Source: Panicum virgatum
Lineage: Eukaryota > Streptophyta > Magnoliopsida > Poales > Poaceae
Assembly (NCBI RefSeq): GCF_016808335.1
Contig: NC_053153.1
Location: 13,589,033 to 13,653,032 of the forward strand
Direction of reading: 5' to 3'
DNA length: 64,000 nt
The translations under genes were made by a program, and so were the position numbers. The notes below the pieces were generated by a model that worked only from the letters and a program-made list of their open reading frames with translations, was not told the origin of the DNA and made no database searches. How positions within the stretch are numbered: position 1 is the stretch's first letter; the number at the start of each line of letters is the position of its first letter. This document shows positions 1 to 11,094 of the stretch, piece after piece.

Positions 1-242
1 TCTTTTCCTTTGTCAGTCCACGTGCCTGAAACTTGAACTAGAGTTTAGACCCCTAATATATTACTATTGATGGCTTTTTATATTTCATTTAGTTTTTCCT
101 TTTTGTTGGTGACCCTTGTTGGGTTTCATCTCTAGCCTACCCCATCATGCTAGGGACTGAAAGACTTTGTTCTTGTATCCAACGTTTAGCTATCTACTCT
201 CCAATGGTGTGTCACTGACTCACTGGGTACTTCTTTATGTAG

Positions 243-893
243 GTGGCTGATGTTTCTGAAGCAGTGCGGCAATATGCAGATGCTGTGATGCTATCAGCAG
301 AGTCAGCTATAGGTGCATATCCCCAGAAAGCTCTATCTGTCCTCCGTGTGGCCAGTGAGAGGATGGAATCATGGAGCCGTGAGGAGAGCATGCAGAAACT
401 TCTTCCACAACATCAGCTTGCAGTCGCTCTGCCTGACCGAATCTCAGAGCAAATTTGCAACTGCGCTGTAGAAATGGGTAATTTATTATTTTCTTGTTTG
501 ATACATTGTAACCAATATTTTCTCTTGAATTCTCACAATGTTACTTTTTCTGCAGCAAACAACCTTGCTGTGGATGCCATATTTGTTTACACGAAGAATG
601 GTCACATGGCATCACTTTTATCACGCAACCGGCCAAACCCTCCCATATTTGCGTTCACTGATGATGCTCATTCAAGAAAGAGCATGAACCTCTACTGGGG
701 AGTGGTACCGTTGTATCTTCCATTATCTAATAGCATGGAGGATAACTTTAAGAAAACCATCAGCCTGATGAAGTCAAAGGGTTCTGTGAAACCTGGAGAC
801 ACGATCTTGCTGGTCTCAGACTATGATCTAAACCGACCTTGTGCTGCTGCCACATCTGTGTTCCAATCCATTCAGGTTCGGTTAGTGGACTAG
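243..893 (+). CDS. Pyruvate kinase, plastid-type (isozyme A-like), last two exons; 5' part outside window
   Basis: The product would transfer phosphate from phosphoenolpyruvate to ADP in glycolysis. Similarity to the plastid alpha-type enzyme (isozyme A) suggests a plastid location, but the transit peptide is not in view. Exons are 243-477 and 556-893. The 78-bp intron 478-555 begins GTAATT and ends CTGCAG, and its removal reads VEMANNLAVDAIFVYTKNG in frame. Bases 1-242 are the preceding intron, ending TATGTAG. The visible part covers the last barrel helix (ADAVMLSAESAIG) and the C-terminal domain, ending QSIQVRLVD before TAG at 891-893. The family usually has LSGE where this protein has LSAE. 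The catalytic lysine and metal-binding residues lie upstream, so activity cannot be judged. Family assignment is sure; the plastid-alpha subtype is from recalled similarity. Confidence 0.9.
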   Translation: MADVSEAVRQYADAVMLSAESAIGAYPQKALSVLRVASERMESWSREESMQKLLPQHQLAVALPDRISEQICNCAVEMGNLLFSCLIHCNQYFLLNSHNVTFSAANNLAVDAIFVYTKNGHMASLLSRNRPNPPIFAFTDDAHSRKSMNLYWGVVPLYLPLSNSMEDNFKKTISLMKSKGSVKPGDTILLVSDYDLNRPCAAATSVFQSIQVRLVD

Positions 894-1457
894 GTTAGGC
901 TTAGGCATAATGGGACGAATAAATGTTCCTGGATGTTCATGGCTTTTTACAAGTACAGGGGTTGCTGCAAATGTATTACAGTACCAGACTGCACAGCTTG
1001 TACATTTGTCCATGGATTACGTGTATTCTCCAATAAGGAGCTATTTGACTTCTAGCATTTTAATACATCTGTACATGAAAATGATTATTACCTATGTGTG
1101 TTGTAGACTCTTGTTAAAGGATAATTGAAAGGGGTAGTACCGAGGTGTACGGCAAGCATTTTAGTAAGTGGTTTACATTCTCACATGGACGCAAACGGAG
1201 TATGTGCTGGTGATCGTATTTTGGTATGTAGTTATGACGGAGTATGTACAAACGTGCCCACGCAATGAAAAGCATGGAAAGTTTGAGTGCGTATCTTATT
1301 CTTGGCAGACTGGCACTGGCAGCGTGCACGCAACTCTGGATTTATTGTTTGAAACTTCAGTTTGATGCCTAAGGCATGCCTGGAGTATTACTATGTGTTA
1401 TAGGTTACGGCGGATAATAGCGGATAAATATTTTTCTCTGAAAAATTATGCATCAAT
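894..1457 (+). other. Pyruvate kinase 3' UTR and short spacer to the tRNA gene
   Basis: No coding signal was seen. An AATAAA-like hexamer lies about 25 bases after the stop codon (near 917), and an AT-rich stretch follows near 1420. The poly(A) site cannot be fixed without transcripts. The short open frames here have no family resemblance. Confidence 0.5.
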
Positions 1458-1531
1458 GCTTTCGTAGCTCAGTTGGTTAGAGCACCCGTTTAGTAAGCGG
1501 GAGGTCTTGAGTTCGACTCTCAACGAAAGCA
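1458..1531 (+). tRNA. tRNA-Thr, anticodon AGU
   Basis: A complete 74-nt cloverleaf. The 7-bp acceptor stem GCTTTCG/CGAAAGC is perfect. The D arm is GCTC...GAGC, and the anticodon stem CCCGT/GCGGG includes one T-G pair. The loop TTAGTAA has anticodon AGT, read as IGU for threonine. The T arm is TTGAG-TTCGACT-CTCAA and the discriminator base is A. There is no intron. An internal box B-like GTTCGACTC and an upstream CAA triplet (1454-1456) fit a plant RNA polymerase III gene. Confidence 0.97.
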
Positions 1532-1540
1532 TATTTATGA

Positions 1541-1558
1541 TTTTTACTTCTTTTTTTT
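1541..1558 (+). terminator. RNA polymerase III terminator of the tRNA-Thr gene
   Basis: T5 at 1541-1545 and T8 at 1551-1558 begin 10 bases after the tRNA 3' end. Runs of four or more T on the non-template strand stop RNA polymerase III. Confidence 0.8.
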
Positions 1559-2865
1559 ATTTCTTCCTTGAAGAAGCTCGTCCAGTGACCCCGGCGGCCG
1601 GCGCCCTCTCGGTACAGCTGGCCAGGTGGGCCATGCGCTCCACCCATCTCCATCGTCGCTGCACGGCAGAAACTAGACACCATGCGGTCCCCAGCGTATT
1701 CTCTGCCTCCACTGATGTGCCATGTAGCTGAGCATTTTAACCATGGGTTCATACAGGTGAAGAATGTCTGGTGCAAACTCATTTTTTCTCCGTATATCGT
1801 GAATTATTCTCTCTGAAAAAAATCTTATGTGCAAGCATTGATCCTTGCATACATATGGAACATGCCGCTTACCTGTGTAGGCATCATACCATATAATTTG
1901 ACCAGGAGAGGATTCTTTGTGTCTATGTCAGGCAAGTTACTCTCTGATCGTTAATCAAAGAATTCAAACGATATTATGGTATCATATACTAGATCTTATG
2001 ACAGCTAGCGCAGTGGGAGAGGGCACGCTCACTCTGTCCATGCTGACTACCGAGGACTGAAACCTCACTCTGTCCATGACTAGAGAGGACTGGTGGTTTT
2101 AGCAATCAGAATGCTGCTTGCGATCTTGGCCACCCATGGAAAATGAAGCACAAAAGGATTTATGAAATAAGGTAGCCCGTTCTGGTAGTCAAATCATATG
2201 CTTGTCTCATCCATGAAATCGCAAATCAATCTCCCTTGTTGCTGATGACCAACTAACGATCACGCTTGCTGCCGTACAGTTGCAGATGCGTTATAATTGT
2301 AGCTGATGAGTGCATGCATGCTTGAGAGGACATGAGTGACCAAGAAATGAACACGCTTGCGCTGCAGTCGTCTATAGACTGTAGGGAGTACTAGCTGCAG
2401 ATGGTGCATTGATAATTGGCATCCGACCTGATCTGATGCATGCACGTTCAAGAGGGCAGCGTGGTCCGGCCGGGTCAGTCAGCTGCAGGAACTTTGGCCC
2501 CAAATAGCAAGTGGCCGTGGTACAAAAACTGTGTCGATAGATCGGTACTAGCTGATTAAGACACTCCTCGCAGTCTCTGCACTGTATTATTAGTGCCATG
2601 TCAGCAGTAACGTGGCTGAGCCAGCAGACAAAGTAACCCAGAAAATCGGCCCCTGTCAGCACTGTGTTGTCTGACGTGGAAGACATGACTGTTGGCCCTG
2701 AGTACCTACCATGCCGAGATCGATCAATGTGCCACGACTGCACGTGTTTCTGCCCCGGTTGCATTGGGCTCTGCACCGGCAGCAGAAACACATGTGGCGG
2801 AGCTGCAGACACAGACCTCCGGCTGGCTGGGCGGGGGGGACAACATCATGGTGGTTGATTTTAAT
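1559..2865. other. Intergenic DNA, no recognisable gene
   Basis: Mixed composition. Short open frames on both strands lack domain resemblance, and no paired repeat ends were seen. Confidence 0.5.
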
Positions 2866-2867
2866 TA

Positions 2868-3124
2868 CTCCCTCCTTCCCTGTTTATAAGGCATACACGT
2901 ATATCAAGATTCAAACCTTGTCATCTTTGACCAATAATTTGACTATTAAATTTTTATTTTTATAATGCAAATTTCATATGATTGGATTCATAATCAAATA
3001 TATTTTACAATGATTATAAGTTTATAATCAAAAGTGATATAATATATGATAAATAAATGGTCAAAGTGTTGTTTAGAAGACCGTGTCATGTTCCACCATG
3101 CCTTATAAACGGGGAAGGAGGGAG
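2868..3124. mobile_element. Stowaway-type MITE
   Basis: A 257-bp non-coding element bounded by inverted repeats that start CTCCCTCCTTCC and match over about 27 bp with one or two differences. It is flanked by TA at 2866-2867 and 3125-3126, the Tc1/mariner target duplication. The interior is AT-rich, as usual for the group. Confidence 0.92.
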
Positions 3125-3909
3125 TATTAGATACTGAATGAATGCAGCCATACAGGCATGCTGGCAGCCACGCACTCACTGCGTGATGAGTAGGGTGATA
3201 ACGGATATTTTCTAAGTGATCTCTTCACGATCTAACTTGACGTTTATATATTTTAGCGTAAAATTATAGAAGATTAGATCCTAATCATTTTAGGATCCGA
3301 TCTTTAAATTGTCTAGATCAAATTTTAAGAACCTTTTCCACCCTTACTCCGAGGACGCATCTGGCGTTCATATACCGTAGAGAGTTGTCGGACGATTTCA
3401 CGGACGAGGCTTGAGCTGTTCCTGTGGAAAGGAACGGGTGCCCATGTGTTTTGTTACGGCATGTATTATCATGTCTTAGTTTCTTGCACTCTGGCACTAA
3501 CCAATCCCAAGAAACGGCTTGCATTCGCGATCAGCAAAGGGATGCAGACCCTTCCCTCTCCCAGCAGTGATTGAAAACGAAGATGGAAGAGCTGCACACT
3601 GCTTACCACACGCAGCTTGGTCCTTGGACACAGTTCCGTGGAACAGCAAGACGTATGCGCGCAGCAGGCTGAAGCCTTTTCTTGGCTCCTTGCATGTGGA
3701 TTCGTCAGAGATAAAGTAGTATCAACCAAATCGGATCATGTAAACGGCCGGATCGGACCAAGCAAGTGGTGATGTACTATTTTTTATACCATCAAAATCG
3801 ACAAAACAATGAGACGGACACAGTTTTATACTATACGCGCTGCATTAATAGTTCCAACCAAATCGGATCTGGTGCCCGTCTGCTGAGTGCTGACAGAAAA
3901 CGTGCCTTG

Positions 3910-4177
3910 GGCTATGTTCACTTCCAAAATTTCTCTCTCTAAACTTCGCTATTCACCTATCACATCAAATTTTTTTATCTCATACATAGAGCATTAAATA
4001 TAGATAAATCAAAAAAATTAATTGCATAGTTTTGATGTACACGACGAGACGAATCTTTTGAGCCTAGTTAGGTCATGGCAGGACAACAATTACCACAAAC
4101 AAACGAAAAGTGCTACAGTGTGCCACAGTGTCCGATGTAACCCTTTTTACCACTATTTTACGGATCTAAACACAGCC
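3910..4177. mobile_element. PIF/Tourist-like MITE
   Basis: Terminal inverted repeats GGCTATGTTCACTTC and (reverse complement) GGCTGTGTTTAGATC. The flanks are TTG at 3907-3909 and 4178-4180, compatible with a 3-bp target duplication. The interior holds the GACGAGACGAATC core shared with other MITEs in this window. A second similar right end (about 4318-4342) follows, suggesting a degraded neighbour. Confidence 0.6.
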
Positions 4178-4599
4178 TTGAGACAACGACGTTCTCGGGA
4201 TTCTGAGCACGCGCAGCCAATCGATCTCTCTCTCTCTCTATTTATTTAGTGCAAAAAATTTTGTAAATAGATTTTATTTAGTGCTCCGAAATAGTAAGAT
4301 TCTCTTTCAAAAATTTACGCCAAAAAAATCTAAACACACCCTCATACTCCAAAAAGTATAGTTTTGTATACCGCAAAATTAAACTCTCTATATATATTGA
4401 TGGCATAGTACTACTACTTCTCTAATTTCTAATACACAGTATATGTTACTAATTAATTGTTATCGATGTCCAAATAAAGCTATATTATTCTGTCGAGACC
4501 ATATTGATGTCCAAATTAAAATGCTGCTCGATTTTTTTTAAGCAGTGGGACAACATGGATCTTATTGATACATGTGACGGCTGTGGATGCTAGTATATA

Positions 4600-5759
4600 C
4601 TCCCTATGTTTTTATTTACATTTTGTATTAGGTTTGTCCTAAGTTAAATTTAGCAAATCTTAACTAAACTCACAAGAAAAAATAACAATATTTACAATAC
4701 CAAATTTATTTATTTTAATCCACCATGAAGTATAGGTTGATAGTGCATACGTTAGATAGTATAGTTGTTGCCAGTGGCGGAGCTCGAATAAAAATTTAGG
4801 TGGGTGCACCACAAACACAATTTTTAATAACATCGCAAAGACGCACATCACTAGTTAATCTATGGTAAATTTAAACTTTGATTGATGATCGTACAAATAC
4901 CAACTGAACAAGAAAAAGTGTCCAAATTAAAGACCAAATCCAACTTTCCAAAAGCTAAGGAACTTGTAGATTTGAAGAATAAATCAGTTAGTGACTTGGT
5001 GTGTATTACTGTGTAATAATTGAATTGTAATGTAATATAAAAAAGTTATGGCCAACACATGTCGTCTACTCGTCGGCGTCACTGCGACCAACCTCCTCCA
5101 CCAATTCCTCCGATCCTCCTCCATTAGAGTAGCTGCCCGACAGCGCGCCGCTGTTGCACTTGGGCCGGTGCCGGGTTGGTCGGCGGTGCGCCTCTGGCCG
5201 GGGCGGGTGCAGCTACACCCGAGAGGCACGGCGTGGCCTTGTGGGCTGGGACTCTAGTGCAGGGGTCGTGCGGTGCGGAGGTGACGGGCTCCAGCATAGA
5301 TGCAGGCTCCACGCTCCAGCGGCAGTGGCGGCCGGCACTGCGGCAGAGTATGGAGGTGCGGATGTGAGCGGGAGGAGTCGAAGACGGGAGACCGCAAGCG
5401 ATGAGCCAGATTGGGAATTAGCTAGGGGTTTGGAGATACTTCCATGGTTCCACTTGGGCCGGCTCAGCTAGGTTTATTGGGTCTATTTTCTTCTCTTCGC
5501 ATTTTTCTTGTGCCTGACTGCTGCTCTTGTGACCAAGCTGATGGACGCTGCCGCTCCATTGCTTGCCACCTTGTCAGAAGGGAGGAAGACGGGATCCTAG
5601 TGGTGCTACTCCAGCGGTAGGTGGGGGTAGCTGCCCCATCCGGCCGCATGGGGAGCTCTATCTCTTGTTGTTGTTTTATTTTTCTATAGATTTGGTTGAA
5701 GTTAAAAAAAAATTGATTTAGGACAAACCTAATACAATACGTAAATAAAACGGAGGGAG
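4600..5759. mobile_element. Large element with Stowaway-like ends and a GC-rich interior
   Basis: The left end (4600 on, CTCCCTATGTTT...) and the reverse complement of the right end (to 5759, CTCCCTCCGTTT...) match for about 48 bp, including TATTAGGTTTGTCCTAA. The left flank is TA (4598-4599); the right flank is TG, one base off. At 1160 bp it is several times a normal Stowaway. Its middle (about 5050-5640) is GC-rich and unlike the ends, and a CAGTGGCGGAGC motif near 4772 resembles a hAT-type end. Either acquired sequence or nested insertion explains this. No long conserved protein was recognised. Confidence 0.6.
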
Positions 5760-6159
5760 TGTCAAGATGCATGATGCCCAATGAATTTGCACGGATACGA
5801 GTAGTACTCCTGTCGCTATCAGCAATTTGCACGGGCGCGCAGAGTATACATGATTAATTTGTCTTGAGCAATGGTAGTTGAGAAGCTTAAGCATCACTTA
5901 TAATTATCTTCAAGATGTTTGGTAGGTGCAGAAGAACTTTAACTTGGATTCATGCAAGCTAAGCACGCACGCACGGCCATCAAACCGAAATATTATTCGC
6001 ATCGAAGTGGATCTATCAATAAACATGTGATGGGACGCCGCCCGGTTCATCATCATCGTACACTTGTGCTACACACTGGCGACATCACAGCAGATCGATC
6101 GATGAAGATAATGTGGCGCTAGCTCTTTATAGCAGCATCTTCTTGTTCCTTCCGCGCTA

Positions 6160-8506
6160 CTACTTGTGACACGCTAGCGCAGCGTTGAGCGTCCCTACAA
6201 TGTCGTCTGCTGTGCTGTTGAAGCCCTGCTCCACCTGAGGAGACACGAGGGAGAAAAAGTACACGCATGCATCGTTAAATCACCACTGAATTCATATTTG
6301 ATGAACATTTACATACATCACGAGTACTCACTTAGTATAACTACTTTCTTCTAATAATTACACCGACAACTCAAAAGTTAGTTATGAACACACACCCACC
6401 TTAGGTGCAGCGTTATTGTACACCCATCAGTCGAATTACTGACTGAACTTGCAAATTACTGAAGTTACTAAATTACTGAATCATGTCAGTCCAATGATGT
6501 TCAGCAATCGCGTGCAACAGTTATTAGTTAAAATTTGTTCAGTAACCCTAGATGTAGAATGTCATTCAGTAATTTGGTAAATTTAGTTTTGTATTTTTGC
6601 TAGTAATGGAAGGTTGGTGTAGAATAGCACACGTGAACACAAAAGGTCAAAATAATGGCATGCACTCTGTTCGCTGAGGACCAGAAGTAATAATGAATAA
6701 TAGAAAGAGAAAAGAAAAAAAACACTAGGAATCGCCAATTAACCAATGAAAAGAAGATACAAAATCTATTACGGGCCGATTATGGCAGCATTAACTCTAA
6801 GATTAGATATGATGTTGTAGCATATATACATTTAGATTTGTAGGTAGGTACGACGTTACTTCAATTTGTCGATTGCATTAATATAGTTGTGTACTGAGTA
6901 TAACGACACATTGAGGTACTCATGTGCGTATAGTTGGATTTCAGGTCGAGGTTAAATCAGGGATCTATCTCTGTTATATATAGTTAATTGACCGGGAACT
7001 ACTACATTTTATATTCATTATTGCTCGCTTCGTTCTAGGTGTGGTTGATGAAGAGAATCAAAGGGATGGGTGAATATTAGGTGGGACCGGGTAATGTACG
7101 CGGAGATCAATGTATAGATAGCTGTGAAATATACTATACTCTATTCACTTGAAAATTAGCAAATCCTCCCGCTGCATTGGAAGGAATCTTGAAAGTGACC
7201 AGAGGAATACTCAAGTCTCATCAACCATGGTGATTATATTAGTTACTTCAAATGAAAATGTTGATCGATGTCAGCACAAGATTAGATTTTTTTTTCCTTT
7301 CCGATTACCAAACCAAATTAATCATCTCCGAACCAAATAATAGATAGAAGGCTAATGAACGAACTTGCCTTTGCCATGATGTTTATGATGAGAACGCTAG
7401 CGGAGAACTGCACGACATTGGTATGCGTGATGCTGAGGTGTAGCCCCTCGACCTCGGCCAGCAACCTGACGACCACCCCCTTGGCCTCCCGGCAGTGGAT
7501 CCTCACCATCACGACGTTATCCTCGGAGATCCTCACCTCGATCTCCGGCAGCGCGTTGTTCCTGGTCGCCGCTGCCCCACCACCTGTCGCGTTAGGATGC
7601 GCGCCGCCGTTCTCATCGTCGTCCGCCGCCGCCGCAATGCGCGGCTTCTTGCTGGCGAGCACCGCCGACTGCATGCCCCGGCCGCCGCCGTCCTTTTGGA
7701 GCGCCCTGAGCTTTTCCTGGAGATCCCTCACGTACCTCGTCGCGTCGGAGAGGATCGTCGCCTTGTCCATCTGATCAGAAATTAATTGAACCGTTGTGAA
7801 ATCTGCGTCGTCAGAGGTTGACGAAGAAGACGTTCAGGGATTTAACATGGATGAGCTGGACCTTCTTGAGGCCGGGGATGACTGTCGAGAGCTCGATGAA
7901 ACGCTGGTTGATCTTCTCCCGCCGCTTCCTCTCCGCGATGATGTGGTCCTGCGAGTACGGCGCTGACGAAGACGACGCGGAGATCTTGGCAGAGGCCCTC
8001 CTCGCCGGCGGTGACACGTGCTGTGTCATCTTCGGCACGGCGACACCGCTGCCACCGCCGCCCCCGCTCTCTGCCTGCAGTGCGGCGGCGGCAGAGTACG
8101 GCTGGGGGGCTTCTTTCATTAGCTGCGCCGACGCGGAATGGAAGTCCCAGCTCACTGGCTGGTTGGTGCCGCTACTGCAGCTGCCCGGGGCCGTGGCAGC
8201 AGCAGCACACATGGCCGAGTGCTGCGGCGGCGACCAGGCAGTGGCGGACGCGCCGCCGCCGCCACTCCCGCTGTCGGTGTCCACCGAGCTCCAGCTGTTG
8301 GTGGCGCGCTGGCCTTCCCGTGCTGGTGGCTCCCCCGGTACCATGCTCTCCACCGACGCCGAGTATCGCAGCACCGGGATGGACGAGACGGTGGTGTCGC
8401 AGCCATCGTCGTAGGCGCCGGCGGCCGGCGCCGGCGTTCCCGGCGGCGGCTGCTCGTGCTGCAGCGTGCTCAGGGCCCACTGCATGAACTGGGTCGAGTC
8501 CTCCAT
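6160..8506 (-). CDS. bHLH transcription factor 1, group IVa-like (bHLH18/NAI1-like)
   Basis: Three exons on the minus strand: 8506-7862, 7770-7369 and 6234-6160, coding 373 residues; both introns are phase 0. The N-terminal half is Ser/Ala/Gly-rich. The basic region begins near residue 188 with HIIAERKRREKINQRF, showing the His-Glu-Arg pattern of E/G-box binders. The helix-loop-helix crosses the exon 1/2 border (PGLKK|MDKATILSDA). An ACT-like domain runs from about residue 289 (LPEIEVRISEDN) to VEQGFNSTADDIVGTLNAAL at the C-terminus. Group IVa proteins include Arabidopsis NAI1 and a rice regulator of diterpenoid phytoalexins; a defence role here is inference. Intron 1 is 91 bp with a GTCCAG donor. 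Intron 2 is 1134 bp with an apparent GC donor (GCAAGT). The start is the first ATG after the TATA box. Exon borders are predicted by eye and from the paralogue. Confidence 0.88.
6393..6560. repeat. TTACTGAA-rich MITE-like repeat in intron 2 of bHLH gene 1
   Basis: This segment aligns along its length with 11,684-11,874. Both have a left end containing CCTTAGGT, several TTACTGAA units, a TTCAGYAATYGCGWGCARC block and a right CCTAG-containing end. Two copies mark it as a mobile repeat. The boundaries are approximate. Confidence 0.6.
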
Positions 8507-8548
8507 GTGCTGACTGATTGGTAGTGCGCTGCCTAGCTAGCTAGAGAG

Positions 8549-8557
8549 ATTTATAGC
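8549..8557 (-). promoter_or_regulatory. TATA box of bHLH gene 1
   Basis: On the minus strand this reads CTATAAATC, about 43 bases before the ATG at 8506. That implies a very short 5' leader of roughly 15 nt. Confidence 0.65.
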
Positions 8558-8785
8558 CATCCAAGACCAAGAAATCAGGAACTGTATATTTGGCTGTTCT
8601 AGGCCTGGCTATCTAAATTAAAGATGACTGGCAATCCGTACAAGATTCGTCGTCTATGTTGCATGTAGACAGAAAAAAAGGGAACTGGCGAATAGTGATG
8701 CTCGCAAAAAGTTTTGCAGGCTCTTTCAAAAAAAAAACGAAAGTTTTGCAGGCAGCAGCAAAGACCAATATGAGTGTGACACCTG

Positions 8786-9120
8786 GGCCTTGTATAGTTG
8801 CGCTGTGTAAAATTTTTGAAAGGGCATCTTTCTAAATTTGAAGTACTAAACATAGACTAATTACAAAATAAATTATAGAACTCGTCTGTAAATCGCGAGA
8901 CGAATCTAATGAAACTAAGTAATCCATCATTAGAGGTTATTTACTGTAGCAATACTGTAGCAATTTAGCATCTAATTACGGACTAATTAGGTTCATTAGA
9001 TTCGTCTCGCGATTTACAGGCAAACTGTGCAATGCGTTTTTATTTCGTCTAGATTTATGTCTCCATGCAAGTGCCGATTTTTTTTTTTGGAATTTTGAAC
9101 TTTACAACTAAACAAGAGCC
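8786..9120. mobile_element. MITE with GGCCTTGT / ACAAGAGCC ends
   Basis: The ends GGCCTTGTATAGTT and (reverse complement) GGCTCTTGTTTAGTT form inverted repeats. Internally, CTGTAAATCGCGAGACGAAT near 8887 is mirrored by ATTCGTCTCGCGATTTACAG near 8999, and CTGTAGCAA motifs lie between. No coding capacity. A target duplication is not clear. Confidence 0.75.
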
Positions 9121-9345
9121 TGATTGGGCAGGGCCCCTAGCCGACCAAAAGGCCGAGAGGGAAGAAAACAAGAGCTCGTGAAACGGAACAGAGGCAAGCG
9201 TAGGTCTTCACAAGCATAGGTCTTCACGAGCATTTGGGCCTTTTGGCTCTCTCTTTTGCCTTATTAGGGAAACAGCAAGAAGCATCTGGCTCGTGAAACC
9301 AAATGATTTTATCTTTTGAACCACGCACCTGAGCTATTCGTTCTA

Positions 9346-9474
9346 TTCGTTTGGCTTGTCAGCCAACTAGCCAGCAGTACTGTTCTCTCATACTAAATTA
9401 GCACCAGCCAGTCAGCAATACTGTTCGCTCATTACGAATCAGCACCAGCCACCAGCCACAGCCAAGCAAACACA
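9346..9474. mobile_element. Short MITE with TTCGTTTGGCT ends
   Basis: About 130 bp. The left TTCGTTTGGCTTG is mirrored by CAGCCAAGCAAACAC at the right. The inside repeats CAGCA and CACCAGCCA, as in small hAT-type grass MITEs. The target duplication was not resolved. Confidence 0.55.
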
Positions 9475-9591
9475 ACGATTGACTCTCTCTTTCCCGATTT
9501 TTTTTTAAAAAAACTCTCTTTCCCGAATTGAAGGAGCCATATGTTGATGCATGTTGTTGTGGATGTCATCATTGTACACGTCCTCTGCAGG

Positions 9592-9872
9592 CAGTGGTGA
9601 ATCTAGAATTTTAGATTAGGGTGTTCCAACTTGACATAAAAATTTTATCGCGGCAAATATATCCTACTATATACTAGTATAAAACTCATCAAAGACACCT
9701 GCTAATATACTAATAAGATATCTTACAATTTCAAAAAATAGAAAAATCAATAGTTAAACCTCATATTTGCATATATGTTATCTGTTAGATGAATAACTTT
9801 TATATGTATACCGAGATGCAAAATTTAGGGTGGGCCAGGGCCCACCTGGCCACCCTGCTAGATACGCCACTG
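9592..9872. mobile_element. hAT-like MITE, CAGTGG...CCACTG ends
   Basis: A 281-bp element starting CAGTGGTGAATCTAG and ending CTAGATACGCCACTG. The flanking octamers TCTGCAGG (9584-9591) and TATGCAGA (9873-9880) match at 6 of 8 positions, fitting an aged 8-bp hAT target duplication. A truncated copy lies at about 38,322-38,410. Confidence 0.75.
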
Positions 9873-10696
9873 TATGCAGAGCGTCCTGTCGTTTTGACGT
9901 AATTGGTGCATTTCCCTTTCTCTCATTAATTAAAGGCCAAGAGAAGGGAATGAAATCATTTTTTTTGGACTGATCTCGATTATGCACCAAAATCTCACCT
10001 AAATGATATGTTATGTTAAATAACCCCACAAAATAATTAAAGCCGCCCAATATGTCACTGAACCAGAATTAATACAATAGCCCAGTGATCTGATGTGACC
10101 TCTTGTCTGAAAGATGTAATCCCTGTCATGGGTGCAATTAGTGACGATGCAAATAAAACCATTGATTGATAGGGAACATGCAAGGCCATGTTTATAAAGA
10201 AAAGATTTTCCTACTGAGATTCCGGAGATATTGCCCACTTGCCTATAATTTTTTGTGGAAATCTCTATCTGCTATGTGAACAAGTTTTCAGGTAAGAAAA
10301 ATAGCGCTAGCATTTTGATTTGTTCGCATGCATAATATTTGTTTTTCTTCTGAATTGCAAAGCTAACTCAATTTGCAAATTAATGTACTGCTTCAAGCTA
10401 ACAACATAGCATATTGTTTTTCCATAGTACGCCCCATTTGAGATATGGCTATTATATCGAGTTGTTCTAATTTGTAGTGGCAATTCTTTATGAAATTCAT
10501 GTATTCCCTCCGTTTCTTTTTGTAAGTCATGCACGCAACCTAAAATTCAAACTCTGTATCATTTGACTAATAGTTAGTCTAAAAATGTAAAGATTATATA
10601 CCACACAAATTTGATTAAATAGCCTATCAACTCGTGTGCTCCCCCACAGACAAATTAGAATTAATATAACAATAAAACTTATAGCTAATAATTATA
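9873..10696. other. Intergenic DNA, no gene seen
   Basis: AT-rich. A single Stowaway-like end (CCCTCCGTTTCTTTTTGTAAG, near 10,506) has no visible partner and is probably a truncated MITE. The open frames here are short and featureless. Confidence 0.5.
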
Positions 10697-11094
10697 AGGA
10701 CGAGTTTTTTCTACACTCGCGTGTAGCTACTCTCACCATCAATATACCATTATGTGTATGTCCACATACTCATTTATCACTTTGAGTATGTTCATATACT
10801 AATTCTAAGATACTTCAAATAGATATATACGAAAAATTTCAAAAGCATACCTATTTTTTAAATATACTATGATTATACATTACTACTATATATTAAAAAT
10901 AAGTATGTCCATATACTCCATGTATGGTTACATATCCAATGTATATACCATCATATATTGTCTAGTATGATTACATACTTCACATACATACTCTTCTTTG
11001 GGTCAGATACATCATACATCATGAGATACATCATACATCATGAGATACACACGTGGGAGTAGCTACAAGTGAGTGTAGAAAGGAATTTTTTCCT
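10697..11094. mobile_element. Inverted-repeat element with GTGTAGCTACTC ends
   Basis: The left end (to about 10,738) contains TTCTACACTCGCGTGTAGCT. The right end carries the inverse AGCTACAAGTGAGTGTAGAA. The outermost AGGA/TCCT are flanked by AATTATA at 10,690-10,696 and 11,095-11,101, a possible 7-bp target duplication, though chance is possible in such AT-rich DNA. Inside is a tandem repeat of about 22 bp (GAGATACATCATACATCAT) near 11,005-11,050. Confidence 0.6.

Noticed and set aside
910..1365. Small frames downstream of pyruvate kinase
   Set aside because: Short, overlapping on both strands and lying in the expected 3' UTR; no family resemblance.
7495..8524. Several long plus-strand open frames opposite bHLH gene 1 (and similarly 51,914-52,637 opposite gene 2)
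   Set aside because: They are antisense shadows of GC-rich exons: low complexity, no family resemblance, and the minus-strand bHLH reading explains the conservation between the two loci.
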